This document shows positions 1 to 10,892 of a DNA stretch of 64,000 nucleotides, one piece after another. The notes under the pieces were generated by a model. It worked only from the letters and a program-made list of their open reading frames with translations, was not told where the DNA came from and made no database searches. Positions within the stretch are counted from its first letter, which is position 1. Every line of letters starts with the position of its first letter. This stretch comes from Paulinella micropora (Eukaryota > Cercozoa > Imbricatea > Euglyphida), in contig BJOX01000323.1 of the NCBI GenBank assembly GCA_009731375.1, forward strand, positions 468,384-532,383. Direction: 5' to 3'. The translations under genes were made by a program, and so were the position numbers.

Positions 1-1571
1 TCAAATATCCACTTACAGAAATCGTCAATATTCTTGTGAATTATTGGTGTGCTGTCGTTGAAATACTGGCTTTCAGCATGATTAACAATATGTACGCCTG
101 TGTCTTGTGTTGCCTCAAAATCAAAGAATACATATTTTTCTGTTGGCGGTAGGATTGCTTTTTGAGATATTTCGCATTTGTGTTCTAGTGGTTGTATTTC
201 TTTACAATTACGACACTTCGCATATCCGCATTTATGTCCATCTTTAGTTTTATAATTTGTTCCGCATTCCTTACATTTTGCTTTTTCATCGCACATATTA
301 GAAATGTTCTTATTCTCCAAAGCATCCTTTTTATGGTTGATATAACATTGCTTGTTAGGAAAGTTTCTACAACATTCTTTACATTCAATCCACTGAGATT
401 TATCTTTTATACCTTGACAGCCAGATACTCCGCATATATTACATACAAATTCGCACGAGTGTGTGTTCATATATCCTCTTAGGCATAACTCACAGAAGTT
501 CTTTTTACTTAGCATAGACTTCATATTAGTTATAGCATCGTAATGTCCTTCTGTTTTGAGAATATAAAGATTAGTAAGCCGTTCGCCGCTGGCATCAAGT
601 AGATCTGTTTTATAAACGATTTTGTCAGGGAATTCAACAATAACCAAATTATAGTTAATGTAATTAGCAAATATATTAATCTCTGGAATACCACAGACAT
701 TTTCAATAACATTTGCTTTCTCATGTAGTTCTCTTGCCAATTCTTCTTGTATCTTTCTTCCTTTCATAATCTGTGAATATTTTTCATTATTTTCTTTTTT
801 TGCTCGGACTACAACAATTGCCCTTGCTAAGCATATGTTATCGGTGTTGTTGATTTGGATAACCCCTCTTTTCTTATAGATATCTAATTTGTTAATAACT
901 TGTAGCCTTGTTCCTCCTGTAGGCATCTTAATAGATTTTAATACAAACTTTAAATTATCCATATTTGCTCCTTTTTCATCAGTATAAAGGCTTTCATTAC
1001 TTTGAAATATATTAGATAACCTTTCCAATACATCTTCAACAGAGATTTCGTTAATAGGTTTCATACTTGTTGATACGGCTCCATAGTGTCCATTTATAAA
1101 TTCAATACTTAAACTGACTTTACTATTAGTAGGATGTCTTTGAATAAAATCTTTTAGGATAATTCCAATAAAATTTATTACATCTCTAATAGTGAATGAA
1201 TGAATGTTTCCAGTAATCCTCACTTTATACTGGCTCTCATTAATTCCGAGTTTGTGTTCTTCGCTATTGTCCCGCAATATATTGTAATTACCATATCGCA
1301 TCAAGTCTCTGACATTCTCCTGTCTGATACTTTGAGAAATTTCAATAGGCAATGGAGGAGCAATAGGAATATTTTGTTGTCGGAAGTACGAAACACCTCT
1401 TACTCGGTTTAAGTAATTTTGGGCTGTTGGCGTATCAATCCGTATATACCTATTACTTGGTTGAATAAACAGCGCATCATGTCCCCTAACATGTTTAATT
1501 TCATAATTTATCTTGTATTCCCTTAGTTTGTCTAGCCGATAGACAACACCTTTGTAGTCGTGTGTGTCCAT
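1..1571 (-). CDS. polB: Protein-primed type B DNA polymerase, Polinton type (element 1, C-terminus outside window)
   Basis: Reading leftward from the ATG at 1571-1569, the frame stays open for 523 codons and runs off position 1, so the protein is partial. A cysteine-rich stretch of several CxxC pairs lies at about residues 360-472. It is followed by the exonuclease I motif FFDFEA with D484 and E486. A long N-terminal part, a zinc-rich linker and then a 3'-5' exonuclease is the usual order in Polinton/Maverick polymerases (family knowledge). The polymerase palm motifs would lie left of the window. No stop or frameshift is visible, unlike the polymerase of element 2. The gene is downstream of the zinc-ribbon gene on the same strand, and a 53-bp repeat lies 79 bp before its ATG. 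The family call is confident; the state of the missing part is unknown. Confidence 0.85.
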   Translation of the reverse strand, partial: MDTHDYKGVVYRLDKLREYKINYEIKHVRGHDALFIQPSNRYIRIDTPTAQNYLNRVRGVSYFRQQNIPIAPPLPIEISQSIRQENVRDLMRYGNYNILRDNSEEHKLGINESQYKVRITGNIHSFTIRDVINFIGIILKDFIQRHPTNSKVSLSIEFINGHYGAVSTSMKPINEISVEDVLERLSNIFQSNESLYTDEKGANMDNLKFVLKSIKMPTGGTRLQVINKLDIYKKRGVIQINNTDNICLARAIVVVRAKKENNEKYSQIMKGRKIQEELARELHEKANVIENVCGIPEINIFANYINYNLVIVEFPDKIVYKTDLLDASGERLTNLYILKTEGHYDAITNMKSMLSKKNFCELCLRGYMNTHSCEFVCNICGVSGCQGIKDKSQWIECKECCRNFPNKQCYINHKKDALENKNISNMCDEKAKCKECGTNYKTKDGHKCGYAKCRNCKEIQPLEHKCEISQKAILPPTEKYVFFDFEATQDTGVHIVNHAESQYFNDSTPIIHKNIDDFCKWIF

Positions 1572-1649
1572 TTTATATACTAAGAAATATAAAAGTTTGA
1601 AAATTAAATAATTAAAGTATGGGTTGTGATTTTTGACAGATTACCTCTT

Positions 1650-1702
1650 TTATATAGTGTTATAATTCTTATCCTTAACATGAATTAAAAATTATGACAC
1701 AC
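1650..1702 (-). promoter_or_regulatory. 53-bp promoter-like repeat, copy 1
   Basis: This AT-rich sequence upstream of the polymerase ATG is repeated almost base for base at 2403-2455 upstream of the zinc-ribbon gene. It contains TATATAG and TATAATTCTTATCC-like blocks. Two copies, each before a gene on the same strand, suggest a shared promoter of element 1. The role is inferred. Confidence 0.55.
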
Positions 1703-1777
1703 CATAGAGCGCCGCGGAGACAACACATCAAAAAAATAATTTTCTCTTTTTGATTTTTGTTTTGAAAGTAGAAGACA

Positions 1778-2401
1778 CTACTTCATTCTGTATGAGTTAT
1801 AAGAAGCATTGTATGAACTAGAATCAATTCTTTGGCTGTTTGGATAAGTGCCACAATTACAATTATTTTCAGACCTATTGCATGTATCGCATCTATCTTT
1901 TGTTTCTAAGTATTTTTTATGTTTTAATGTTTTCTCATGAATTTCTTTACCTCCTACTTCTATTGTTGAGCCACATTCGCATGTATATTTTTCTTGGCCT
2001 GATGAAATTTTACTTGAAACTTTCATTCCTTTCATCCATAGATCGTGATAAACAGATTCAAGATGTCTTGATTTATATGTAATTGCTGTTTCATAACCAC
2101 ACTCACACTTAAATTTTTTCTTGCTCCATATTTTGTTATAGTCTCTATTATATTGTAATTTATTCTGTTTTAATCTTTCATCATTATATTTCTTCCAGAG
2201 TTCATATTTTGGCTTTATGTTTTCTTCATAAAATTTATTTGCTTGCTGTTCTGCTTGTTCTTTATTTCTTTGTCCGTTAATACAAAAGTTTTTTACTTTA
2301 TTTTTACCTTCTTCATTCCATTTTACAACGACCCTTGGACTCTTTGTCTCTTCAAAAACATACACACCACTCTTCGTTATTTTCTGTGGAATCTCGCTCA
2401 T
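1778..2401 (-). CDS. Zinc-ribbon protein with AP2-like N-terminal region (element 1)
   Basis: 207 residues. I chose the ATG at 2401 because the longer frame starts inside the 53-bp repeat. Residues about 15-60 look like an AP2/phage-type DNA-binding fold (aromatic strand, then a helix with EQAEQQANKFYEE), which is a weak match. Two CxCG pairs follow (CECGYET and CECGSTI) and a C-terminal CDTC...CNC cluster, so several zinc sites are likely. A nucleic-acid-binding or regulatory role fits, but I know no named family. A frameshifted homologue lies at 24925-25262, also just before a polymerase, so the position is conserved between the elements. Confidence 0.75.
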   Translation of the reverse strand: MSEIPQKITKSGVYVFEETKSPRVVVKWNEEGKNKVKNFCINGQRNKEQAEQQANKFYEENIKPKYELWKKYNDERLKQNKLQYNRDYNKIWSKKKFKCECGYETAITYKSRHLESVYHDLWMKGMKVSSKISSGQEKYTCECGSTIEVGGKEIHEKTLKHKKYLETKDRCDTCNRSENNCNCGTYPNSQRIDSSSYNASYNSYRMK

Positions 2402-2402
2402 A

Positions 2403-2455
2403 TTATATAGTGATATAATTCTTATCCTTAACATGAATTAAAAATTATAACACAC
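2403..2455 (-). promoter_or_regulatory. 53-bp promoter-like repeat, copy 2
   Basis: Second copy of the repeat at 1650-1702, with only a few substitutions. It directly abuts the ATG at 2401, so the 5' untranslated region would be very short if transcription starts inside it. No further copy was seen upstream of genes in elements 2 and 3. To its right (2456-2637) no gene is visible. Confidence 0.55.
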
Positions 2456-2637
2456 TCACAGATAACCTGAATACCGCCACTGGTGCCACCAGATGGCTAT
2501 TCTAGATGTTCTATTTCCGTGAATATCACCATGCGCCAGCGCGCCAGCGTTTTGGCGCAGTGGCGCAGAGGTTGCGCCAGAATTTCGTTTTTTTGGCGCA
2601 GTGATTTTTAGAGTGCCACCATAAGACACTATAAAAA

Positions 2638-2757
2638 ATTTGGAGACATTGATTAAGAGGAAGAGAGATAAAGGCTTAAATCTGCTTCTTTTTGAAATCA
2701 ATAGGAGAGCGAATTTAGCCGTTATCTCTCTTGCTACCCCCCGATGTCTCCAAATGG
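2638..2757. repeat. 120-bp inverted-repeat element (MITE-like)
   Basis: The ends are imperfect inverted repeats of about 35 bp: TTTGGAGACAT and AGAGAGATAA on the left match ATGTCTCCAAA and TTATCTCTCT on the right. The interior has no coding signal. It could be a small non-autonomous transposon or a structured RNA. No target duplication was identified. Confidence 0.45.
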
Positions 2758-2832
2758 CGTCTTGTAGTGGCACCTATACTACTTCTTTGCAGTACTCTTT
2801 GCCATTTCAGGGTGACCCTTGCTTACCAACAG

Positions 2833-2839
2833 AAAAAAA
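2833..2839 (-). terminator. RNA polymerase III T-run terminator
   Basis: Seven A on the plus strand, read as T7 on the minus strand, lie about 15 bp beyond the 3' end of the tRNA-Gln gene. Confidence 0.6.
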
Positions 2840-2853
2840 CATAAGTTGTTTTT

Positions 2854-2924
2854 AGCTCCCACCTGGATTCGAACCAGGGTCTAAAGCTTCAAAGGCTGTT
2901 GTGATGCCGCTACAGCATGGGAGC
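2854..2924 (-). tRNA. tRNA-Gln (anticodon TTG)
   Basis: The acceptor stem GCTCCCA/TGGGAGC pairs fully and the T arm CCTGG-TTCGAAT-CCAGG is perfect. The anticodon loop CTTTGAA has TTG at positions 34-36. The anticodon stem has one C-T mismatch and the D stem is short (TGT/ACA). Internal A and B boxes are present, CCA is not encoded and a T-run follows. It is probably a host gene, about 400 bp from the end of element 1. Confidence 0.85.
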
Positions 2925-3190
2925 TTGACTTGTGAGTCTTGTGAATCCTCTTGTAAGGTGTGAAATGATCCTTAGGAGCTGCTGCACACAGAAAATTTCA
3001 TAGATGCTTAGTATGATGCGTATCTCTCTCTCTCTCTCTCTCTCTCTCCTTCTTGGATTTCTGGATTCTTTTTATTTAGAGAGATAATGGTACAATTATA
3101 AGTCATGGAGTAACTGCTAACAGCTATTGACTAAAGCAAATCGCTGGCCGAGGCAGTGACCAGTGTCTGGGGTTGTAGTTATTAATATAT

Positions 3191-4286
3191 TTAAATTTCG
3201 AGTCCGGCGTTACGAGCCTGATTAATTAATAAGTATTGCTTAAGTTCTTTTTTGAATTGGCTAGCTTAGTTTGGTTATATGAAAAATATGTTCGGGTAAT
3301 TTGTTGAATATGTTAGCATTAGTTTGCGTGAAGTGCGGGTCGTTTCTGTCTATATATATTTTTCTTTTCTTAGCGTAACGGGTGCGATGGTTATGTGCAG
3401 TATTAGTGCTAATGTATTTATTATCACGTATTGGTCGGTGTTTTATTTTTTGTTGAGTGTATGTATGGATGCGTTTCGATACATACCCTGTATATGTATA
3501 GGTTATAGATGTCAAGAACTTGTTGGTGATATTTGAGGTTACGGTGTAGTACTATGCCAAGAAGCTTCGTTTGTTGGCATTGTTCTAGCACCTGACTATT
3601 TATCGCGAGATGGATGTTGAAAGGATGTTTATGGAATATTGAGTTTTAGTTGGGTTAGGAACAAGGTTATTGGTATGGAAGTAGTTGATAAGGCGATCTA
3701 TGGTGTATTGCGCGTTTGTTTGCAGTGTTGCGCTAGTTTTCGCTGTGATCACCAGTGTTGTGTCGTCAGCGTATGTATAGACTGTGCCATTAGTGATGTG
3801 TCGGGTGATATCATTAATGCATAGAAGCAAAAGGGTAGTTGATAGTGTACTGCCTGTGGGATTCCATGCGTTATCGTTCGCGGTTGCGAGCGGGCATATT
3901 GGGTGTGAACTTGTTGAGTTCTATTTGAGAAATACGAGGCAAAGAAGGCAAGGGTGCTTTCGCAGAAGTTAAAGTTATGTTTGAGTTTATATATTAGTTT
4001 ATCGTGTGCGACAGTATCATAGGCCTTGGAAAGGTCTATGTAAAGGGCGAGGACTAGGTCGTGCAAATTTTTTTGTGAAATTATTTTATTTATGATTGTT
4101 TGTATGGTCATAGTCGTGGAAGAGTCAGGGCGGAAGGCATATTGGGTATGTGATATTATATTATGGTGTAGGAGGTGTGTCATAAGTTGTTTATTTATTA
4201 TGGTGTCAAAATTTTTAGCAATAATAGGTAACAGTGAGATCGGGCGGTAGTTACTAGGTATGCTGCTGTCTTTATTTTTATATATT
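3191..4286 (-). mobile_element. 5'-truncated LINE reverse transcriptase (Jockey/CR1-like), decayed
   Basis: The minus strand encodes the C-terminal half of a non-LTR reverse transcriptase in several frames. Visible blocks, in order, are NYRPISLLP, the finger region with YAFRPDSSTT, the palm strand ALYIDLSKAYDTV, GIPQ, the catalytic YADDTT and a tail ending FKKELKQYLL near 3200. Frameshifts occur near 3830 and 3600. The 5' side is cut off by a (TTC)n tract at 4287. No endonuclease domain and no clear poly(A) tail are present. It is an inactive fragment. Confidence 0.8.
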
Positions 4287-4370
4287 TCTTCTTCTTCTTC
4301 TTCTTCTTCTTCTTCTTCTTCTTCTTCTTCTTCTTCTTCTTCTTCTTCTTCTTCTTCTTCTTCTTCTTCG
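4287..4370. repeat. (TTC)n microsatellite
   Basis: About 28 uninterrupted TTC units replace the 5' part of the LINE fragment. Confidence 0.95.
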
Positions 4371-4474
4371 CTTTTATTGAGAGAACAATTTTACAATTGG
4401 ACTCAGGGAACCTCCACGTGAAAAGTATAGCTATTAAGCCATACCTTTATCTAAGGTGGAAACCTAGTTAGAAA

Positions 4475-4478
<4 letters not shown>

Positions 4479-4511
<33 letters not shown>

Positions 4512-4608
4512 CCTCTCTCTCTCTCCCTCCCTCCCTCCCCCCCTCTCTCCCTCTCCCTCTCTCTCTCTCTCTATCTCTCTATCTATCTATCTCTCTCTCT
4601 CTCTCTCG

Positions 4609-4646
<38 letters not shown>

Positions 4647-4652
4647 CGCTCG

Positions 4653-4749
<97 letters not shown>

Positions 4750-4767
4750 GTCTTTCTTTCTCTCCCT

Positions 4768-4829
<62 letters not shown>

Positions 4830-5331
4830 NNNNNNNNNNNNNNNNNNNNNNNNNNNNNNNNNNNNNNNNNNNNNNNNNNNNNNNNNNNNNNNNNNNNNNN
4901 NNNNNNNNNNNNNNNNNNNNNNNNNNNNNNNNNNNNNNNNNNNNNNNNNNNNNNNNNNNNNNNNNNNNNNNNNNNNNNNNNNNNNNNNNNNNNNNNNNNN
5001 NNNNNNNNNNNNNNNNNNNNNNNNNNNNNNNNNNNNNNNNNNNNNNNNNNNNNNNNNNNNNNNNNNNNNNNNNNNNNNNNNNNNNNNNNNNNNNNNNNNN
5101 NNNNNNNNNNNNNNNNNNNNNNNNNNNNNNNNNNNNNNNNNNNNNNNNNNNNNNNNNNNNNNNNNNNNNNNNNNNNNNNNNNNNNNNNNNNNNNNNNNNN
5201 NNNNNNNNNNNNNNNNNNNNNNNNNNNNNNNNNNNNNNNNNNNNNNNNNNNNNNNNNNNNNNNNNNNNNNNNNNNNNNNNNNNNNNNNNNNNNNNNNNNN
5301 NNNNNNNNNNNNNNNNNNNNNNNNNNNNNNN

Positions 5332-5362
<31 letters not shown>

Positions 5363-5425
5363 AAAAAATATATATATATATATCTGTCTCTCTCTCTCTC
5401 ACACACACACACACTATCTCTCTCG

Positions 5426-5460
<35 letters not shown>

Positions 5461-5537
5461 GCTCGCTCTCTCTCTCTCGCTCTCTCTCTCTCGCGCTCTC
5501 TCTCTCGCTCTCTCTCTCGCTCTCTCTCTCGCTCTCG

Positions 5538-5574
<37 letters not shown>

Positions 5575-5637
5575 AAAAAATATATATATATATATCTGTC
5601 TCTCTCTCTCTCACACACACACACACTATCTCTCTCG

Positions 5638-5714
<77 letters not shown>
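4479..5714. repeat. (CT)n array with assembly gap and an internal duplication
   Basis: Long (CT)n with CGCT and CCCT variants, interrupted by N at 4830-5331. A block made of AAAAAATATATATATA, (CT)n and (CA)n occurs twice, at about 5353-5450 and 5564-5660, so a unit of about 211 bp is duplicated in tandem. Arg-Glu repeat frames here are artefacts. Confidence 0.9.
4830..5331. other. Assembly gap
   Basis: 502 N inside the (CT)n array; the true length is unknown. Confidence 0.99.
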
Positions 5715-5717
<3 letters not shown>

Positions 5718-5899
5718 GAGGTAACTGTTTTTGCTTATTCAGCCATCGCGGAAAACGATAAAAATAACCCGATAATGATGTGCAGAGTTTGCTATCATAA
5801 CCGCGTTAAATTTATGTGTTTACCCGATTTACAGATTCAACATAAGAGTGGAGGCAGAGCTTTTTGATTTAACTGCGATAACTGTAAGGATATCAGACT

Positions 5900-5935
5900 A
5901 CTACTACTACTACTACTACTAGTAGTACTACTAGC

Positions 5936-5970
<35 letters not shown>

Positions 5971-6046
5971 CCAGTACTACTACTACGACTACTGTACTAC
6001 TGTACTACTACGACTACTGTACTACTGTACTACTACGACTACTACG

Positions 6047-6111
<65 letters not shown>

Positions 6112-6114
6112 TAT
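5900..6114. repeat. (CTA)n / (TAG)n palindromic microsatellite
   Basis: CTA units switch to TAG at about 5921 and back to ACT/CTA from about 5970, so the tract can fold on itself. Short TGTACTACTACGACTA units are embedded. Confidence 0.9.
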
Positions 6115-6315
6115 TCTCTCTCTCTCTCTCTCTCTGCCTCTGCCTCTGCCTCTGTCTCTGTCTATGTCTCTATGTCTCTGTCTGTCTTTTGTTGTTGCGT
6201 TTCTCTCTTTCTCCATAAAGTCATGGCCTTTCGTCCTTTGTTTTTTTTTGTTTTCAGGAAACTCATTGCGTCAGCCAGAGAGCATCAACCAGCAACAAGT
6301 AGCCAACCAACCAAC

Positions 6316-6420
6316 CAACCAACGACCAACAACCAAAAACCAACAACAACAACAACAACAACAACAACAGCAGCAACAACAACAGCAACAAACAGCAACA
6401 ACAACAACAACAACAAACCA
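6316..6420. repeat. (CAA)n with CCAA units
   Basis: CAACCAAC followed by (CAA)n and some CAG. It directly precedes the small gene at 6494 and could be a Gln-rich extension of its first exon, but a clean ATG follows it. Confidence 0.8.
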
Positions 6421-6493
6421 AATAAACCAACAAGAGCAAAACCAGGGCCAAGTCAAGCAAGCGCACTGGTGTGATACATGCACGATTGGGCGC

Positions 6494-6878
6494 ATGGCCG
6501 TGTTTCGAGAGCTTCGCCCCGATGAGTTGAGGCCACCGCTGCGCCCACCCACTTTTGATGCGGACAGGTAAACGCATGTGTTGCATACAGCACTCACTGG
6601 CTCCATCCATAAACCCCATTCTGTTCCACTCACCTGGTAGTCGATTCAAGAATAACATCGTATGATATCTATAGATGACCAAAAACAGCGTCACAGACCT
6701 ACTAATTTATGTATTTATGTATGCATGTATGTATACATGTAGCTGCGAGCATGACTTTGCCTTGCACTCGCACCACGTGCACAAGATCCTCTTCTACGTC
6801 TGCACGCGCTGTTACACGCAGCACTTCGTGGAGAAGCGCACCGCGGCAGAGATCGCGCAGGTGCTCCCCACTGATTGA
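6494..6878 (+). CDS. Small Cys/His-rich protein, two exons (host)
   Basis: Exon 1 is 6494-6567 and exon 2 is 6743-6878, giving 69 residues. The intron (6568-6742) has GTAAAC and TGTAG borders and the phases match: AG from exon 1 plus C from exon 2 gives Ser. Exon 2 is GC-rich with strong third-position G/C, unlike its surroundings. It holds CEHD, a run of histidines (HSHHVHK) and CTRC, so one zinc site is likely. I do not recognise the family. The start is uncertain because the frame is open upstream through the (CAA)n tract, and a longer Gln-rich N-terminus is possible. Confidence 0.6.
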
Positions 6879-7405
6879 ACACTGAATACCCCAGCAGCCA
6901 ACTTATCCAGTTATGAAATCGCTTTTTCTGTTGGTATGGACCCAGGAGACAGACGGATGAGCGATAAAAGTAAGTATAGAACCAGGAGAAAGTAAAAAAA
7001 TATATTATGGACAATAAAGAGTTCAAGTGCAATGGTAGTTGTCGCCGGGAAATTCCTCAGAGCGGAGCCAACGCCACCTGGAGGGCGTATAGCCGGCTTT
7101 CTCATTTGGTCGACTGACTGGCTGTTTTTGTTTCAGGCCGCATTACTGGTAACTTATCAAGTTTTACTAATTTTTTATTGTTCATAAATAGCAATATATT
7201 AATTAACTTCATCTCGTGACTCTTATTTTTAAATTTTATCGTTTCGAGTTTAATTGTTTGCATCTAGTGCAGTGTTGTCTGTCTGAGTTGTCTGGAGTCT
7301 GATTTAATATTATTTTTCATTTCAGGTTTTTTCGCGATCGACCGCGAATTTATTGCAAATTTTTTGTTGTACAATTTACTTTGAAATTTTCCATCTTTCA
7401 TCACA
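6879..7405. other. Unique sequence, no gene seen
   Basis: Mixed-composition DNA downstream of the small gene, with no convincing coding frame. It may hold the 3' untranslated region. Confidence 0.5.
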
Positions 7406-7410
7406 TAAAC

Positions 7411-7962
<552 letters not shown>

Positions 7963-8019
7963 TGTTAATAATGAGCTCCTCCTCCACTGAATCAGGTACT
8001 ATGTCAACGATGACGATGA

Positions 8020-8316
8020 TGATGGTTTGCTGCTGCTCTGCTGCTGTTGTGGTTGTTGTGGTTGTTGTTGTTGTTGTTGTTACTGTTGTTGTTGTTGTCA
8101 CGTTGTTGTTGTTGTTGTTGTTGTTGTTGTTCTTGTTTTTGAAACTGTTGTTGCTGCTGCTGCTGCTGATGACGATGACGATGATGATTCAACATGATGA
8201 TTATGATGATTATGAAGATGGTGATGACGATAATGATAATATTGATGATAGTAATAATATGACAAAAGTCAATAATACCATGATTCAATCCTTCATTAAT
8301 AATAACAATGATGACA

Positions 8317-8362
<46 letters not shown>
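8020..8362. repeat. (TGT)n, (TGA)n and (TAA)n trinucleotide complex
   Basis: (GTT)n/(TGC)n, then GAT-rich repeats, then (ATA)n. No gene. Confidence 0.9.
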
Positions 8363-8497
8363 GTGTATCTCCTGCCAATTGCTGAGCCAAAAGGCCATGT
8401 GCATCCAGTCCTCCATTCCATAAGGAAAGTCTCCACACCAATCGGTGGAATAAAGGAAGTGACGGCATAGAACATTACTCTAGGAGCTTTATACCAA
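8363..8497. repeat. Interspersed-repeat fragment next to (TAA)n
   Basis: It begins directly after (TAA)n and shares GGCCATGNGCNTCCA with the sequence at about 10510-10545. It therefore looks like the end of another retroposon family with the same 3' border. It runs into a gap at 8498. Confidence 0.4.
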
Positions 8498-8915
8498 NNN
8501 NNNNNNNNNNNNNNNNNNNNNNNNNNNNNNNNNNNNNNNNNNNNNNNNNNNNNNNNNNNNNNNNNNNNNNNNNNNNNNNNNNNNNNNNNNNNNNNNNNNN
8601 NNNNNNNNNNNNNNNNNNNNNNNNNNNNNNNNNNNNNNNNNNNNNNNNNNNNNNNNNNNNNNNNNNNNNNNNNNNNNNNNNNNNNNNNNNNNNNNNNNNN
8701 NNNNNNNNNNNNNNNNNNNNNNNNNNNNNNNNNNNNNNNNNNNNNNNNNNNNNNNNNNNNNNNNNNNNNNNNNNNNNNNNNNNNNNNNNNNNNNNNNNNN
8801 NNNNNNNNNNNNNNNNNNNNNNNNNNNNNNNNNNNNNNNNNNNNNNNNNNNNNNNNNNNNNNNNNNNNNNNNNNNNNNNNNNNNNNNNNNNNNNNNNNNN
8901 NNNNNNNNNNNNNNN
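8498..8915. other. Assembly gap
   Basis: 418 N between SINE-like fragments. Confidence 0.99.
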
Positions 8916-8977
8916 GGAATCGAACTGGCGACAGGGCCCAGATGGTAGAACTTGACCACTGGGCTATCACGGTGTCC

Positions 8978-8978
<1 letters not shown>
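8916..8978 (-). mobile_element. tRNA-derived SINE, copy A (head only)
   Basis: Only the tRNA-like head is visible, nearly identical to the heads at 9320-9390 and 10176-10238. The body lies in the gap. (TAA)n follows on the plus strand. Confidence 0.6.
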
Positions 8979-9014
<36 letters not shown>

Positions 9015-9075
9015 ATAGTAATATATAATAACAACAACAATGAGGCGTTGCCTCATAGTGAATAATAATAATCAT

Positions 9076-9111
<36 letters not shown>

Positions 9112-9136
9112 GTAATAGTAATAATAGTAATAATAG

Positions 9137-9390
9137 TGCTTCTCAGTCAATGGCGAATGCATTTCTGCACATGTGCCTCCATCGTCTCACCCGCGAGGGG
9201 AGTACGAAGATTTGACGATAGGCTCTACTGACACCCCCGCAAGGCAGCTCCAANNNNNNNNNNGCAAGCAAGCTCCAAGCCTTCCAGTACTTTCAAAGAA
9301 AATATCATTTGAAAATACTGGCACCGACGGGAATCGAACTGGCGACAGGTCCCAGATGGTAGACCTTAACCACTGGGCTATCGCGGTGCC

Positions 9391-9391
<1 letters not shown>
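9137..9391 (-). mobile_element. tRNA-derived SINE, copy B (full length)
   Basis: Read on the minus strand, the head at 9390-9320 has acceptor halves GGCACCG/CGGTGCC, an A-box-like TAGCCCAGTGG and a B-box-like AGTTCGATTCC. A body of about 180 bp follows and ends at a (TTA)n tail. Ten N interrupt it at 9254-9263. The T-stem is degenerate, so this is not a working tRNA gene. At least four more partial copies are nearby. Confidence 0.7.
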
Positions 9392-9438
<47 letters not shown>

Positions 9439-9439
9439 G

Positions 9440-10238
9440 TGCTTCTCTGTCAATGGCTGATGCATTTCTGCACNNNNNNNNNNNNNNNNNNNNNNNNNNN
9501 NNNNNNNNNNNNNNNNNNNNNNNNNNNNNNNNNNNNNNNNNNNNNNNNNNNNNNNNNNNNNNNNNNNNNNNNNNNNNNNNNNNNNNNNNNNNNNNNNNNN
9601 NNNNNNNNNNNNNNNNNNNNNNNNNNNNNNNNNNNNNNNNNNNNNNNNNNNNNNNNNNNNNNNNNNNNNNNNNNNNNNNNNNNNNNNNNNNNNNNNNNNN
9701 NNNNNNNNNNNNNNNNNNNNNNNNNNNNNNNNNNNNNNNNNNNNNNNNNNNNNNNNNNNNNNNNNNNNNNNNNNNNNNNNNNNNNNNNNNNNNNNNNNNN
9801 NNNNNNNNNNNNNNNNNNNNNNNNNNNNNNNNNNNNNNNNNNNNNNNNNNNNNNNNNNNNNNNNNNNNNNNNNNNNNNNNNNNNNNNNNNNNNNNNNNNN
9901 NNNNNNNNNNNNNNNNNNNNNNNNNNNNNNNNNNNNNNNNNNNNNNNNNNNNNNNNNNNNNNNNNNNNNNNNNNNNNNNNNNNNNNNNNNNNNNNNNNNN
10001 NNNNNNNNNNNNNNNNNNNNNNNNNNNNNNNNNNNNNNNNNNNNNNNNNNNNNNNNNNNNNNNNNNNNNNNNNNNNNNNNNNNNNNNNNNNNNNNNNNNN
10101 NNNNNNNNNNNNNNNNNNNNNNNNNNNNNNNNNNNNNNNNNNNNNNNNNNNNNNNNNNNNNNNNNNNNNNNNNNNGGAATCGAACTGGCGACAGGGCCCA
10201 GATGGTAGAACTTGACCACTGGGCTATCACGGTGTCCA
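9440..10238 (-). mobile_element. tRNA-derived SINE, copy C (both ends; middle is a gap)
   Basis: The tail (9440-9473) and head (10176-10238) flank a 702-N gap. The gap may hide more than one copy. Confidence 0.5.
9474..10175. other. Assembly gap
   Basis: 702 N inside the SINE patch. Confidence 0.99.
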
Positions 10239-10274
10239 CAATAATAATAGTAATAGTAATAATAGTAATAATAG

Positions 10275-10432
10275 TGCTTCTCTGTCAATGGCGAATGCAT
10301 TTCTGCACATGCGCATCCATCGTCTCACCCGTGAGGGGAGTACGAAGAATTGACGATAAGCTCTAATGACACCCCCGCAAGGGCAGTTCCAACACTTCCA
10401 GACGGACCGGTATGTTCAATGAAAATACTGGT
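10275..10432 (-). mobile_element. tRNA-derived SINE, copy D (head missing)
   Basis: Body and tail match copy B, but the tRNA-like head is absent and replaced by (TAA)n. This is the 5' truncation expected of retroposed copies. Confidence 0.6.
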
Positions 10433-10433
10433 C

Positions 10434-10494
<61 letters not shown>

Positions 10495-10504
10495 TATATT
10501 GATC

Positions 10505-10890
10505 TGTCATGGCTGAGCGCGAGGGCCATGCGCCTCCATCCCTCGACCAAACAGGGACTACAGTGAATATGTTGGGGAGGGAAGAGTCACTCTAACCATC
10601 CTGCATAGAAGGCCCCAAAAGGAAGTCCCTACGACCCGCATAGTGTCGGGTACCTTGCAGGAAATCAACTACAAATGTTGATCTTCCCCGCGTGAGAGCT
10701 CCACGAGACTGGGTAGGTCCCGCATGGAGGTACTCACAGGGGTAGCAGACATTTCATGCGGTCTGCCAGCGCATGCGTTTTGTGGTAAGTGTCTGGGACG
10801 CATCGAAACCCGTCACCAGCCCTAGATCTCGGAATGTAAATACCTTTGATCCCACGTGGTGTATGTCTTATAAAAAACAACACAACGACA
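10505..10890. other. Unique or low-copy repeat, no gene seen
   Basis: It starts after (TAA)n with a sequence related to 8363-8497. No convincing coding frame. It may be the 3' part of a retroelement. Confidence 0.35.
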
Positions 10891-10892
10891 TG

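Noticed and set aside
4579-5624. Arg-Glu repeat frames
   Set aside because: Translation of (CT)n; part of the longest one consists of N.
9320-9390. tRNA gene
   Set aside because: The acceptor stem pairs, but the T-stem does not and the sequence continues into a SINE body; it is a tRNA-derived head.
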